Source: Desulfococcaceae bacterium HSG9 (GTDB lineage Bacteria; Desulfobacterota; Desulfobacteria; Desulfobacterales; JAUCGF01). Taken from it: a stretch of DNA of 64,000 nucleotides. Position 1 is the first letter of the stretch, and each line of letters starts with the position of its first letter. Positions 36,885-45,843 of the stretch are shown here, piece after piece. The translations under genes were made by a program, and so were the position numbers. Below the pieces are notes generated by a model. The model did no database searches and was not told the origin of the DNA. It saw nothing but the letters and a program-made list of their open reading frames with translations. The DNA lies in NCBI GenBank assembly GCA_030378005.1, contig JAUCGF010000082.1:1-64000 (forward strand), given 5' to 3'.

Positions 36885-38573
36885 TTATGGGCATGGGGGT
36901 GAAGCGCAAGGTAATGTAGTCGTTGTCGTCGTTGTCGTGGTCGTCGGCGCGATTGTTGTCGTTGTCGTGGTTGTCGGCGCGATTGTTGTTGTCGTTGTCG
37001 GCGCGATTGTTGTTGTCGTTGTCGTTGTCGGCGGCTGTCGTCGCGGTTGTTGTCTGTCTGGCGCGGTTGTTGTCGTTGTCGGCGCGATTGTTGTCGTTGT
37101 CGTCGCGATTGTTGTCGTCGTCGGCGCGATTGTTGTCGTCGTCGTTGGTTGTGTAGTAGTAGTCGTTGTTATCGGTACTACAACTGCGGCCGCCGGTGCG
37201 GCAGTTTGTGTCTGAGGGGTGCTTGGCTTTATGGGGGAAGCTTGTCGTTTAACAGCAGTAATGGAGTCCGATGCCTCCGCAAGTTCAGATGCAGTTGCTT
37301 CCATCTCTGACGTCTTTTGAGATACTGCTTTGATCGATGGAGACACCCCATTCCAATTAAATCCGGACACCATTGAGCGTTCGCCTTCACTAAGCGCTCG
37401 CCCCTCTTTGGTTAATTCATTTATTTTGTTCACATTTATCTTGGCATTCACAATGCTATCCCAAAATGGATCCGCGGCAAAACTTTTAGCACGGTCCAGA
37501 TTAGCATCCGCTTCCACTGCGATAGGTGATTCTTTTTCTTCCGCTGTTTTCTTTGGAACATTGGAACCTGGGGAAGTTGATGAGCCGGGACCGGGCTCTC
37601 CTATAGGATCTGGCAAAGAGGGGGATGCATCACGTGCTTTAATTGCTGAGATCATATACTTTGCAACATTAGCGATAACTTTTGCTCGTGATGCGTACAT
37701 ACCTGCAATACTTGCATTTATCCCCGCCACGATACTATGCATTTCAGCAGTGTCAACCACTCTGCTGAATTCTGAAGTATCTCGAATTAATCTTTTGGCT
37801 TGAGCCGCTCGTTTTTCTGATGTTTGATATGCATCATTTGATATGGCAGCGGCATCAAGAGCAAGTGTTTCAAATGAGCCATAAGTCAAGTTACCATTGT
37901 CATCGTAACCTTCAGTGTCTAGCTCTTTAACCAGCCTTTCAAGATAGCGTACCTTTCCCTCATAGTACTCCAAATTGCTACAGCATTCGATTGATTTTTC
38001 AACTCTGCATACGGCTGTTTTTATATCTATTTTACCTTGAATGACAAATTCAAAGACACTGTTGACGGCTTGATTTGTTTTCGTAGCAGCTTTTGCAACT
38101 TCAGCTTCTGAAACCATTTGAAACGCCGCCATCCTGGCTGCACCGCCAGGGGATGCTCTATATTGATTGATTGCGTTCAACTCCTGTTGAACACTATCTA
38201 TCGCTATGCTCGCTTTTTCCCTGAGCATCATAGATACTTTATCTACCTTTTCTTTTTCAGCTAAAGAACTGGCCATTTCTTCAGGAAAATAGCAAACAGA
38301 AAAGTCACAAATAGATAAATCACACCTAGGCCAATTCATAGCCGCGGAGTCAATATACCGCTGTTCATCGGCCTCTGAGACACCTCTTTCCAACAACTTT
38401 TGATTTGCTTCTTCGTCTAATTTTTGTATAAGCAGATTTGCTTCCTGAACCGTTTTTTGGGCATTATTTATGATTTCATTTAAATCAGGGTCTCCATATT
38501 GAGCGAAGCCTCGCTGAGTAAAAATAAGCGCAACAAAAACACCCAAAACAATGCTCCATTTAATCTTCATCAT
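36885..38573 (-). CDS. Secreted protein with Thr-rich low-complexity C-terminus
   Basis: The 562 residues start with a signal peptide (residues 1-25, ending in FAQ). About 420 residues of mostly helical, Ala/Glu-rich sequence follow, with one Cys-rich patch (RCDLSICDFSVCYFP, near 88-102). A tail of about 90 residues is built of Thr runs separated by IAP, ending LPCASPPCP. The tail is encoded by acg/aca/acc triplets at about 36905-37180. Thr/Pro tails of this type are often O-glycosylated stalks on the cell surface. I do not recognise the family. It is the most upstream minus-strand gene before the divergent region, next to the export barrel. Function is unknown. Confidence 0.75.
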   Translation of the reverse strand: MMKIKWSIVLGVFVALIFTQRGFAQYGDPDLNEIINNAQKTVQEANLLIQKLDEEANQKLLERGVSEADEQRYIDSAAMNWPRCDLSICDFSVCYFPEEMASSLAEKEKVDKVSMMLREKASIAIDSVQQELNAINQYRASPGGAARMAAFQMVSEAEVAKAATKTNQAVNSVFEFVIQGKIDIKTAVCRVEKSIECCSNLEYYEGKVRYLERLVKELDTEGYDDNGNLTYGSFETLALDAAAISNDAYQTSEKRAAQAKRLIRDTSEFSRVVDTAEMHSIVAGINASIAGMYASRAKVIANVAKYMISAIKARDASPSLPDPIGEPGPGSSTSPGSNVPKKTAEEKESPIAVEADANLDRAKSFAADPFWDSIVNAKINVNKINELTKEGRALSEGERSMVSGFNWNGVSPSIKAVSQKTSEMEATASELAEASDSITAVKRQASPIKPSTPQTQTAAPAAAVVVPITTTTTTQPTTTTTIAPTTTTIATTTTTIAPTTTTTAPDRQQPRRQPPTTTTTTTIAPTTTTTIAPTTTTTTTIAPTTTTTTTTTTLPCASPPCP

Positions 38574-39135
38574 CTTTAGTTCTCCTCTTTTTTGATTTAT
38601 TTTTATATTTTATAATCATCCCAATTATAGCTTCCATTGGCTGAAATAAAAACCGTCCATCAGAATGAAAGCAGTTGTTTAGCAAATCGAATAAGCTTAA
38701 AGTACTCACGTTTTTGAAAAAATCGAAAGTGAATCATTATGGTTTAAATATGGAGGGCAGATACGGCGCAATAATTCCGTATTAAGTAAAAATAATGAAT
38801 TAGAAAAATAAGGTATGTAAGAAGTGTGTTCTTTTTATGCAATTACCCATAGCCACCCAAAAAAAACTTGAAATCTGATCTTATATCTGATTACTATTGA
38901 TTTGGTCGCATCATTATCTGAATCTGAATATCAAAATTTATTTTATATTCTTAAAATATATCTTGAGCTTGAAAGATTCAAAATAAATTATTGAATAATG
39001 ATAGATAGTTTTCAGCAAAGTTGATTTTGTGTGAATATTAAACCTATCAGACAGATATTGTCAAGAAATAAAAAAAAATACGACCTAAATTGCGTAAAAA
39101 ATAATTCCATACATCTAACAAAAAATTTTATGTAT

Positions 39136-39253
39136 TAGGTCGTGTTTTCAAATTAGCTTTAACTCTCTTATTTTCAAAGAAAAAGCTGATATTGTCAGAT
39201 TCATGTAACCTACTGACTATATGTTAGATTTGTGAATTTGAAAACACGACCTA
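39136..39253. repeat. Inverted repeat with perfect 19-bp arms
   Basis: Arms at 39136-39154 and 39235-39253 are exact reverse complements over 19 bp and enclose 80 bp of AT-rich sequence. Flanking bases give weaker additional pairing. There is no ORF inside. The size and ends resemble a miniature inverted-repeat element; a target-site duplication could not be identified by eye. Confidence 0.75.
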
Positions 39254-39286
39254 TTAAATTGGAATAATATTGATACTCTCGAAGGC

Positions 39287-39374
39287 CATAATTTGTGATT
39301 TTATGGTTCAGGTTTCAGTCCTCAGCATAAACATTCTGACACCCGACACCATAATTTAAAAATCACAAATTATG
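39287..39374. repeat. Inverted repeat with perfect 16-bp arms
   Basis: Arms at 39287-39302 and 39359-39374 are exact reverse complements with a 56-bp centre containing short direct repeats (gacacc/gacacc). The right arm ends inside the first ATG of the longest downstream reading frame. That is one reason the start of the following gene is placed at 39417. Confidence 0.75.
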
Positions 39375-39416
39375 ACTTTACCGAGCATACTACTTATCAG
39401 AAGGAGAGGCTTTAAA

Positions 39417-40253
39417 ATGCGCGGCACCATATCCGTATTTACATTAGTTTTTATTTTATCATGCTACGCTTTTCCGGTCCATGCCACTTATATCCGGATG
39501 TTAACCCGTTTTACTACCCAACCGACAGATTATGGGGTCAGATTGCGCCTTTTTATTAAAAACATGGGCGATGAAACGGCTCATATTATACAGAGCAAGG
39601 TTGTTATAGCATCCGCCACAATGCATACAGACTCCATATCCCTGATTCGAACCGGCTTGGAAATTCACAGGGATTTGTTTTTCAAGATTCGTTTTCCATC
39701 ACCGGGACACTATCCTCTTGTTATAAAAACCGTGTATCGTGATAAAAACGGCCATAGGTTTTCAGTATTAAACTGCGGGTTTTATGTACATGAAAAATCG
39801 GCCATGCCCGAATTTATAATTGATTCCGGCAGTGCTGACATCGCTGAAAAGGGGAAATCCGCAATTGATTTCATTGTGCGAAATACAGGTGCAGAAACTC
39901 GGGATATATCCTTTAAACTCCATCTTCCTGATGAATTACAGGCAGACAACGATAAAATAAAGATATCCCTGCCCCCTGAGGGCAGTCGGAAAATATCTTT
40001 TATGATAACCAACCTTTCAGCTCTCAAGGGTTCTTCTTATGCCCTATGGCTGATGGGACGATATGAAGATACAAAAAAAAATCTGCATTATACCGGGTAT
40101 GGGACGGGGATGATAAAAATTAAGCCGAAAGCCTCGTTTTTGAGGCTTCCTCAATGGGTGCTGATCGGAGCTGATTCCATCCTTATTATATTGTTTATCC
40201 TGTTTCAGTTTAAATGGTTGATCCCATACTTTAAATTTAGCCGGAATTCATAA
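39417..40253 (+). CDS. Secreted protein with CARDB/APHP-like beta-sandwich domains and C-terminal membrane anchor
   Basis: The protein has 278 residues with an N-terminal signal peptide (ISVFTLVFILSCYAFPVHA). Two beta-sandwich segments follow (GVRLRLFIKNMGDETAHIIQSK and GKSAIDFIVRNTGAETRDIS), in the style of CARDB/APHP adhesion-like domains. A hydrophobic anchor (about 246-265) and a basic tail end the protein. The ATG at 39417 has a GGAG ribosome site upstream. It ends two bases before the large membrane protein, with which it is probably translated. The pairing suggests a surface or periplasmic partner of that membrane protein; no enzymatic motif is seen. Confidence 0.65.
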   Translation: MRGTISVFTLVFILSCYAFPVHATYIRMLTRFTTQPTDYGVRLRLFIKNMGDETAHIIQSKVVIASATMHTDSISLIRTGLEIHRDLFFKIRFPSPGHYPLVIKTVYRDKNGHRFSVLNCGFYVHEKSAMPEFIIDSGSADIAEKGKSAIDFIVRNTGAETRDISFKLHLPDELQADNDKIKISLPPEGSRKISFMITNLSALKGSSYALWLMGRYEDTKKNLHYTGYGTGMIKIKPKASFLRLPQWVLIGADSILIILFILFQFKWLIPYFKFSRNS

Positions 40254-40255
40254 AA

Positions 40256-43078
40256 ATGTCAAACATAGAAAAAAAATTAAAATTCATTTTGTCTCAAAAG
40301 CTTGCCGTAGCATGTTTTTTTCTGATCCTGTTCATTTTTTTAACAGGATATTTCAAGCCGTCTTTGATATTTTCCGATACAACCACAACAGGAGGTGACA
40401 CCGGGGCCCACAATCTCCTGGCCTGGCATCTTAAAACCGAGCTGTTGCCCCAGGGAAAAATTATTGGCTGGTATCCCTACTCTTTTGCAGGTCTTCCCCT
40501 GTTCCAATATTATTTCCCCCTGCCATATCTTTTTATTGCCTTTTTAAGCTTTGTCATTCCGTTCAATATCGCTTTCAAACTGGTCAGCATCACCGGTGTT
40601 TTCTTTTTACCGGCAGCGGTCTTTTTGTGTTTCCGGGCTATGAAATTCAAATCTCCGGTTTCCCTTGTAACAGCGGCCTTATGTTTGCTCTTTCTTTTCA
40701 AGGAAGAGGGGATTGCCGCAGGAGGCACGATTAAAAGCATGCTTGCCGGACAATTCCCGTACAGCATCGGCCTTTCTTTGATGGTGCTGACTTTGGGAAT
40801 TGTTTATAAAGGAATTTCAGAAAATCGTCATGTAATTTTGACCGGTTTTTTGATAGCCGCTATTGTATTATGCCACGGTTTCGCACTTATTCCCTTAATG
40901 GCAGCCTCTCTTTTTTTTATCCTTGAAGATATCGGCCGGCTGAAAATTTCAAAAACTGTCTGGTTGGCAAAAGTTTTCGGGCTTGGATTTTTTCTGTCAG
41001 GGTTTTGGTCAATTCCCTATCTTTTCAAACGTGAATGGGCCATGATCGTCTTAAGTTACTCGGGGTTGAGCGCAAGTCTTGATTTTTTGGTTGCACCACG
41101 ATTCGTGATCCCGATATCTATTGCTATCACAGGTATTATCTTATCTTTTATTTTCAAACAGGAAATTCGCAGGCAATTATATGTTTTTTTCTGGCTTATG
41201 ATTCTTATCGGATTTACATGGGGGTTGAAATCCTCCCTATTACAGTCAAGATATTCAAATCTCATGTTTTTGTTCGCTCTTATGGCCGCCGGAACGGCGT
41301 TAAAGGCTGTTTTACCTTATATAAAGGCTGCCTGGCTTCTTCCTTTTATCGCTCTTTTAAGTGTCATAACAGTTATAAGACCGGATTTAAAAGAGATTCC
41401 TTTATGGATTGAGTGGAATTACCAAGGTGTGGAAAAAAAGAGCACCTGGCCTGTGTACCGTGATATAAACGAATTTTTTGCGAAAAAAGATTTTCACGGT
41501 CGAATTGATTTCGAGTATTATAATTACAATTCAATGGGCAGTCCTCGTATATTTGAATTAAGCCCTATGTTCCATAAAAAGCCGGTGATGGAAGGGCTTT
41601 TATTTGAATCTTCCCTTACCTATCCTTTTTTCTTTTATCTTCAGCACGAAACATCTGAATCTTCATGGTGGCCCGGTTTTTCCATCAAGATGCCAAAACA
41701 GGATATGAAAAAAGCACTGAACGATTTAAGGCTTTTCAATGTTCGTTATTTCGTAGCGCGCCATGAAAAAACAAAGCGCTTGGCTTCTTTGATTCCGGAG
41801 CTTGTAATGGAAAGGGATGTAGGCCCGATGCGGATATATCGTGTGGAACCGGAAGGCCGATATGTTACAGCTTTGGAAAAAGAACCGGTGCTGGTAATTG
41901 CCAATGACTGGAAGGATTGGGCTTATGCCTGGATGGGGGCGGATCGGCGAGATGTGTCTCTCGTATTCGTAAAACCTGAAGACAAAAGAGAAGCTGCCGA
42001 CGATTTCAAAATTGTGTTAGACGGACAAGAATCCCTCCGAACAAATGATCAAGGCCGGGTAAGGGGTACAGACAGGCTGATCCGTGAAATGATGGATAAA
42101 AGCCGGCCATGCGGCATACAAAAAGATTGTGTTATTGAAGAAAAAATTGAAAGCGACCGGATTTATTTTAAAACCAGATGCGTGGGAAAGCCCCATCTTA
42201 TAAGGACGACTTTTTTCCCTAACTGGAAAGTTCGGGGAGCTTCACGAATATATCATGCCAGCCCCTCATTGATGATAGTTATCCCCGAAACTGATGAAGT
42301 TGAGCTTTATTACGGAAGACTTCCTGCGGATATCATCGGAATTCTTGCATCTGCCCTGGCTTTTTCAGGAGCCCTTCTGATTTTGATATTTCCAGGCATG
42401 ACGATAATTTCACGATCTCAAACTCGCTTAATGTCTATGGAATCATATCTGAATGCTGTTATGGAAAAATTAAGGCATTTTCTTGGCCGCAAAGGGATTA
42501 AAAAAAAGTTTTTCATTTTCGTGGGAATAATTATCGCGTCAGGATTCGTATTTTTTGCGCTCAGACATTTTATGGTAATAAATGATCGGTGTAATACATA
42601 TTGCAAAAATGGGGGAGTCGAGAATATCGATCCTGCTATTTTAAGTCTCGAAGATAAGATTCAGACCGGATTTGCTTATCCGGAAAGCAAAAAAGAACAT
42701 GAATTTGTATGTGAAGGCGGAGCGCTGTGCGATAAAACCCGCAAGAAATTCGTATATGTCAATTCAGGGCGGATAAGATTCAAACTTAATGGACACAAAG
42801 GACGTGATCATCTATTAACCATTGTCACTTCTGATAATTTTAATTGCAGGAGTAACACGGTTTTTCTAAATGGCAGAAAACTCGGTAAAATGGTTGGCTA
42901 CGGAGAAAACCACACAGAGGAACGCTTTGAATATTTCGTTCCCGGAAAGCTCATGGAAAAAACCAGGGTTGATGTTACAATTATAAAGGACACTGACCAG
43001 TGTTATGGTTTCGATATCTCCGGTGTGGAGTTGTCTTCCATTGAGTGTGACTGTTCACAAGACGGTTCAGGGCTGTAG
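40256..43078 (+). CDS. Large polytopic membrane protein (PTPS-related/YfhO-like)
   Basis: This 940-residue protein has an N-terminal block of about twelve spans (15-380) and an extracytoplasmic region of about 290 residues. One more span (near 690) and a final span plus C-terminal soluble domain (near 752-940) follow. The motif TTTGGDTGAHNLLAWHLKTELLP in the first loop, followed by WYPYSFAGLPLFQYYFPLPY, is that of membrane proteins annotated as 6-pyruvoyl-tetrahydropterin-synthase-related, which have a GT-C-like arrangement. The D in GGDTGAH would be the catalytic-type acidic residue. A glycosyltransferase role is plausible but unproven. The last 12 bp overlap the convergent GT2 gene. Confidence 0.65.
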   Translation: MSNIEKKLKFILSQKLAVACFFLILFIFLTGYFKPSLIFSDTTTTGGDTGAHNLLAWHLKTELLPQGKIIGWYPYSFAGLPLFQYYFPLPYLFIAFLSFVIPFNIAFKLVSITGVFFLPAAVFLCFRAMKFKSPVSLVTAALCLLFLFKEEGIAAGGTIKSMLAGQFPYSIGLSLMVLTLGIVYKGISENRHVILTGFLIAAIVLCHGFALIPLMAASLFFILEDIGRLKISKTVWLAKVFGLGFFLSGFWSIPYLFKREWAMIVLSYSGLSASLDFLVAPRFVIPISIAITGIILSFIFKQEIRRQLYVFFWLMILIGFTWGLKSSLLQSRYSNLMFLFALMAAGTALKAVLPYIKAAWLLPFIALLSVITVIRPDLKEIPLWIEWNYQGVEKKSTWPVYRDINEFFAKKDFHGRIDFEYYNYNSMGSPRIFELSPMFHKKPVMEGLLFESSLTYPFFFYLQHETSESSWWPGFSIKMPKQDMKKALNDLRLFNVRYFVARHEKTKRLASLIPELVMERDVGPMRIYRVEPEGRYVTALEKEPVLVIANDWKDWAYAWMGADRRDVSLVFVKPEDKREAADDFKIVLDGQESLRTNDQGRVRGTDRLIREMMDKSRPCGIQKDCVIEEKIESDRIYFKTRCVGKPHLIRTTFFPNWKVRGASRIYHASPSLMIVIPETDEVELYYGRLPADIIGILASALAFSGALLILIFPGMTIISRSQTRLMSMESYLNAVMEKLRHFLGRKGIKKKFFIFVGIIIASGFVFFALRHFMVINDRCNTYCKNGGVENIDPAILSLEDKIQTGFAYPESKKEHEFVCEGGALCDKTRKKFVYVNSGRIRFKLNGHKGRDHLLTIVTSDNFNCRSNTVFLNGRKLGKMVGYGENHTEERFEYFVPGKLMEKTRVDVTIIKDTDQCYGFDISGVELSSIECDCSQDGSGL

Positions 43079-43798
43079 CAATTGTTCGCGTATCTTAAAA
43101 TATTGTTTCCTTTCGCATAGGATTTCCGGCACGATACGCTTGGCTTCTTTTAAAAAGGAAATCCTTGTTTTTCGCATTTCGGATTTAAAAATTACAGGTA
43201 TCTCTTTGATTTTATAATTCATTGCCTGAAAGTAGATTGCAATCTGGGTTTCAAGAAAGGCCGTATCGGCTGTCAACGCGGGTAAAACCTTATTCATGGC
43301 ATCTTTGCGCCATAGCAGACTTCCCTGAGGGTCCTTTACATCAAGGCTGAAAAATCCTTTAAGAACCATACTATATGCAAGGGTCAAAAGTTTTCTGGCC
43401 ATTGAGCGTTTTATCTGTGAATCCGGGTGTGCCTTGGAACCGACCACAAGATCGCAGTCGGATATGGCCGCTATCGATTCGGATATGATATCCGTTCCAA
43501 AGGGCAGATCAATAGCGTAAAACATACCAAACTCAAAGCTGCCGGATTCCCGAATTCCGTGTTTGAGTCCCACGCCTATGCCTCGCGCCTGATTGTCAAA
43601 AGCACGGATTCGCGGATTATCAGACGCAAGTTGCAAAGCGATTTTATATGTCATATCGGTGCATCCGTTTCCACACAAAAGGATTTCGAAGTCATCAATA
43701 CAAGGCTCATTTTCCATATAATTGATCGTCTTTCCAACCTGTGACATGATGATTTCAGCTTCGTTATGCAGGGGGAAAATAAGACTGATTCTATTCAT
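43067..43798 (-). CDS. Family 2 glycosyltransferase (dolichyl-phosphate-mannose-synthase-like)
   Basis: The 243 residues form a single GT-A domain: ISLIFPLHNEAEIIM, DDFEILLCGNGCTDMTYKIALQ, and the acidic GMFYAIDLPFGTD in place of a canonical DxD. MARKLLTLAYSMVLKGFFSLDVKDPQGSLLWRKD matches the polyprenyl-phosphate glycosyltransferase group. Such enzymes load sugar onto a lipid phosphate for GT-C transferases. The adjacent convergent membrane protein (40256-43078) may be the consumer; that is inference. It is downstream of the acetyltransferase gene by three bases, so the two form a minus-strand pair. Confidence 0.82.
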   Translation of the reverse strand: MNRISLIFPLHNEAEIIMSQVGKTINYMENEPCIDDFEILLCGNGCTDMTYKIALQLASDNPRIRAFDNQARGIGVGLKHGIRESGSFEFGMFYAIDLPFGTDIISESIAAISDCDLVVGSKAHPDSQIKRSMARKLLTLAYSMVLKGFFSLDVKDPQGSLLWRKDAMNKVLPALTADTAFLETQIAIYFQAMNYKIKEIPVIFKSEMRKTRISFLKEAKRIVPEILCERKQYFKIREQLLQP

Positions 43799-43801
43799 GG
43801 C

Positions 43802-44374
43802 TCAACACACATTATTAAAAGTATGGTTATATTTTTTGCCGCAGGCGTTACATACAAAACGCATTACGTCTCTGGTTTCGGATTTGAGCAGCTTTCCGCA
43901 TTCGCACACAAATCCTTTCAACCTGCTGGGATTGCCCATCATAAGGGCATGGGGCAGGATGTCGTTTGTCACAACGGAACCCGCGCCTATCATCGAATAA
44001 CTCCCGATTTCAATTCCGCATAAAATCGTTGCATTGGCCCCGATGGAAGCGCCTTCACGGATATAGGTGGGAACTATCTCCCAGTCAGGTGATATTGAAC
44101 GAGGGTACATGTCATTGGTGAATGTGGCATTCGGTCCTATATAAACCTTGTCCTCTATAACGATCCCCTTGTAAATGGATACTCCGTTTTGGATTTTGAC
44201 ATAATCCCCTATCGCGACCCCGGTATCAATATAGACGCCCTTGCCCAGTACGCATTCTTTCCCTATCCGGGAGTGTTCTCGGACATGAGCATGGTGCCAA
44301 ATATTGCTTTTTTTCCCGATTACCACATCATGTTCGACTACAGCAGTGGGATGAATATAAAAGGTTTCAGGCAT
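43802..44374 (-). CDS. Hexapeptide-repeat N-acetyltransferase (WbpD/WlbB-like) with zinc ribbon
   Basis: The 190 residues begin with the beta-helix pattern of UDP-sugar 3-N-acetyltransferases (FYIHPTAVVEHDVVIGKKSNIWHHAHV, GVYIDTGVAIGDYVKIQNGVSIYKG). GASIGANATILCGIEIG and MMGNPSRLKGFVCECG follow. The helix is followed by a four-cysteine zinc ribbon (CECG and CNACG, near 157-180), a tail often found in such enzymes. Known members acetylate UDP-3-amino-3-deoxy-glucuronate type sugars for surface glycans. The start has a purine-rich site upstream. Substrate identity is inferred from family resemblance. Confidence 0.82.
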   Translation of the reverse strand: MPETFYIHPTAVVEHDVVIGKKSNIWHHAHVREHSRIGKECVLGKGVYIDTGVAIGDYVKIQNGVSIYKGIVIEDKVYIGPNATFTNDMYPRSISPDWEIVPTYIREGASIGANATILCGIEIGSYSMIGAGSVVTNDILPHALMMGNPSRLKGFVCECGKLLKSETRDVMRFVCNACGKKYNHTFNNVC

Positions 44375-44611
44375 CGGGCAATTTCCTCCTTTACTTCCAT
44401 GTATTAAAGCGTTGTTTGCAAAACAATTTTAAAGTGTCGCACAAATGAATTCTCTTTCATATTTATTAAAACAGCAAATCCGCTTATGCAATGAAAATCA
44501 TGTATCAGGGCTGTTCAGTTGTAAAATTTATTGATAAACAATAATTTTTGCAGTATTCAGAGTTTAACAGCAACACATGACACCTACAACCAAAAACAAG
44601 GAGGCCCTTTT

Positions 44612-45331
44612 ATGATTCACCTTCCAATTTACGCCACAAAAGAGAATTATACCGTTAATCCCACGAAAATTATTGCACTAGGGCTTAACTATAAAGCTCA
44701 TATTGAAGAAAGCCAGAGTGTCAAAGTTAAAGGCTTTACAAATGAAATACCGCATGAGCCGATTCTTTTTGCCAAAACACCCAATGTCCTGATTGGCCCT
44801 GAACAGCCCATTGTCATTCCTCAATTCTTAAAAAAATACCCTTTTAGGACGCCGCGGATTGATTATGAAGCCGAATTGGCCCTTATAATAAAGGACAAAT
44901 GCAAAGCGGTTCCGGAGAATGAGGCGCTTGACCATATTTTGGGATTCACATGTATGAACGATGTGAGCCAGCGCAACCTTCAGAACAGTGAACGCGCCGG
45001 CTGGTTCAGAGGAAAATCGTTTGATACGTTCGGTCCGATAGGACCGCAAATTGTGCGTCCCCAGGATATCGGCAATCCCCAGAATCTTTCAATCCGATGC
45101 CGCCTGAATGGAAAAACCGTTCAGGATTCTGACACCAGACACATGATTTTTTCAATCACCGAAATCATTACGTTTGTTTCCCTGAATTTCACGCTCATGC
45201 CAGGGGATATTATTACAACAGGCACTCCGAGCGGCGTCGGGCCGATTCAAGACGGTGACACGGTGGAAGTGGAGATTGAAAAAATCGGTGTTTTACGAAA
45301 TCCTGTGGTTGAAGAACGCGTTAGTGAATAA
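44612..45331 (+). CDS. Fumarylacetoacetate hydrolase (FAH) family protein
   Basis: The 239 residues match the FAH fold: KIIALGLNYKAHIEES, DYEAELALIIKDKCKAVPE (metal-binding E-x-E type residues), GFTCMNDVSQR, FDTFGPIGPQIV and DIITTGTPSGVGPIQDGD. Family members hydrolyse or isomerise 2-oxo-dicarboxylates such as acylpyruvates. The start at 44612 is fixed by an AAGGAGG ribosome site eight bases upstream, and a longer frame beginning at 44531 is not supported. It converges with the DUF35/thiolase pair across a strong hairpin. It may act on an organic acid from aromatic or dicarboxylic acid breakdown; the actual substrate is unknown. Confidence 0.85.
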   Translation: MIHLPIYATKENYTVNPTKIIALGLNYKAHIEESQSVKVKGFTNEIPHEPILFAKTPNVLIGPEQPIVIPQFLKKYPFRTPRIDYEAELALIIKDKCKAVPENEALDHILGFTCMNDVSQRNLQNSERAGWFRGKSFDTFGPIGPQIVRPQDIGNPQNLSIRCRLNGKTVQDSDTRHMIFSITEIITFVSLNFTLMPGDIITTGTPSGVGPIQDGDTVEVEIEKIGVLRNPVVEERVSE

Positions 45332-45345
45332 GACAAATTTAAAAT

Positions 45346-45378
45346 AATGTAGGGCAAATTATCAATTTGCCCTACATT
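45346..45378. terminator. Perfect 15-bp hairpin between convergent genes
   Basis: Arms at 45346-45360 and 45364-45378 are exact reverse complements with a 3-nt loop, located between the stops of two convergent genes. The position suits a bidirectional terminator. There is no uridine tract next to the stem and the stem is AT-rich at its inner end, so it may equally be a dispersed palindrome that serves this role. Confidence 0.6.
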
Positions 45379-45409
45379 ATCGGTCTTACAAATAAGGATG
45401 CTTCCTTTT

Positions 45410-45841
45410 TTACGCTTTTTGAAACGTATAAGTAAGCTTTCCGTTCTTGGTCTCAGTTACAACGGCTTTCATATCCATATCCACCTTTAAGGCGTCGAAG
45501 GAAACTGAACCGTCAATGCGCCCGAACACTTTATATTCGCCGAAATCCACCAAAGCGATGGTATAAGGCAAATCATCTTTAAAACCGGAAGGCGCATATT
45601 TCAGCGCACTGTAACTTACCAGTTTACCGGTGCCGGTCACTTCGAACCAGTCCATATCACTGTCCAAAGAATGAAAGCAATCCGCACGGGGAGGAAAAAA
45701 TTTCTTTCCGCAGGTTTTGCACCGGGCGCCCATTAATTTACCCTGTTCCAGAAAATCAATAAAATCATTTATACGCGTTACATCTGTGAAACTCACAGTT
45801 CCGAATTTGTTAAACCGCGCATCTATCTCTTTTTTGGCCAT
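45410..45841 (-). CDS. DUF35-type OB-fold/zinc-ribbon partner of thiolase
   Basis: The protein has 143 residues. A rubredoxin-like ribbon (ARCKTCGKKFFPPRADCFHS, near 38-57) is followed by an OB-fold (GTGKLVSYSALKY, PYTIALVDFGEYKVFGRI). The fourth ribbon Cys usually seen after PPRxxC is replaced (CFHS). DUF35 proteins form complexes with thiolase-like proteins and channel acyl-CoA intermediates; benzoylsuccinyl-CoA thiolase BbsAB and haloarchaeal acetoacetyl-CoA thiolase are known examples. It follows the thiolase gene by two bases and is surely its partner. Confidence 0.88.
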   Translation of the reverse strand: MAKKEIDARFNKFGTVSFTDVTRINDFIDFLEQGKLMGARCKTCGKKFFPPRADCFHSLDSDMDWFEVTGTGKLVSYSALKYAPSGFKDDLPYTIALVDFGEYKVFGRIDGSVSFDALKVDMDMKAVVTETKNGKLTYTFQKA

Positions 45842-45843
45842 AA

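Larger units (their letters stand above)
38574..39416. other. Divergent intergenic region rich in inverted repeats
   Basis: This gap of about 840 bp separates the minus-strand polysaccharide locus from plus-strand genes. Its first 500 bp are AT-rich without a supported ORF and must hold promoters for both directions, but no convincing -35/-10 pair was found. The last 280 bp carry the two inverted repeats listed separately. A third partial copy of the cgaccta motif is near 39078. Confidence 0.6.

Noticed and set aside
36923-37310. Val-rich open frames on the plus strand
   Set aside because: They are the antisense reading of the Thr-codon tract of the secreted protein; low complexity keeps all frames open.
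44531-44611. Longer N-terminus for the FAH-family gene
   Set aside because: The added 27 residues lack similarity and the AAGGAGG site lies at the inner ATG (44612).
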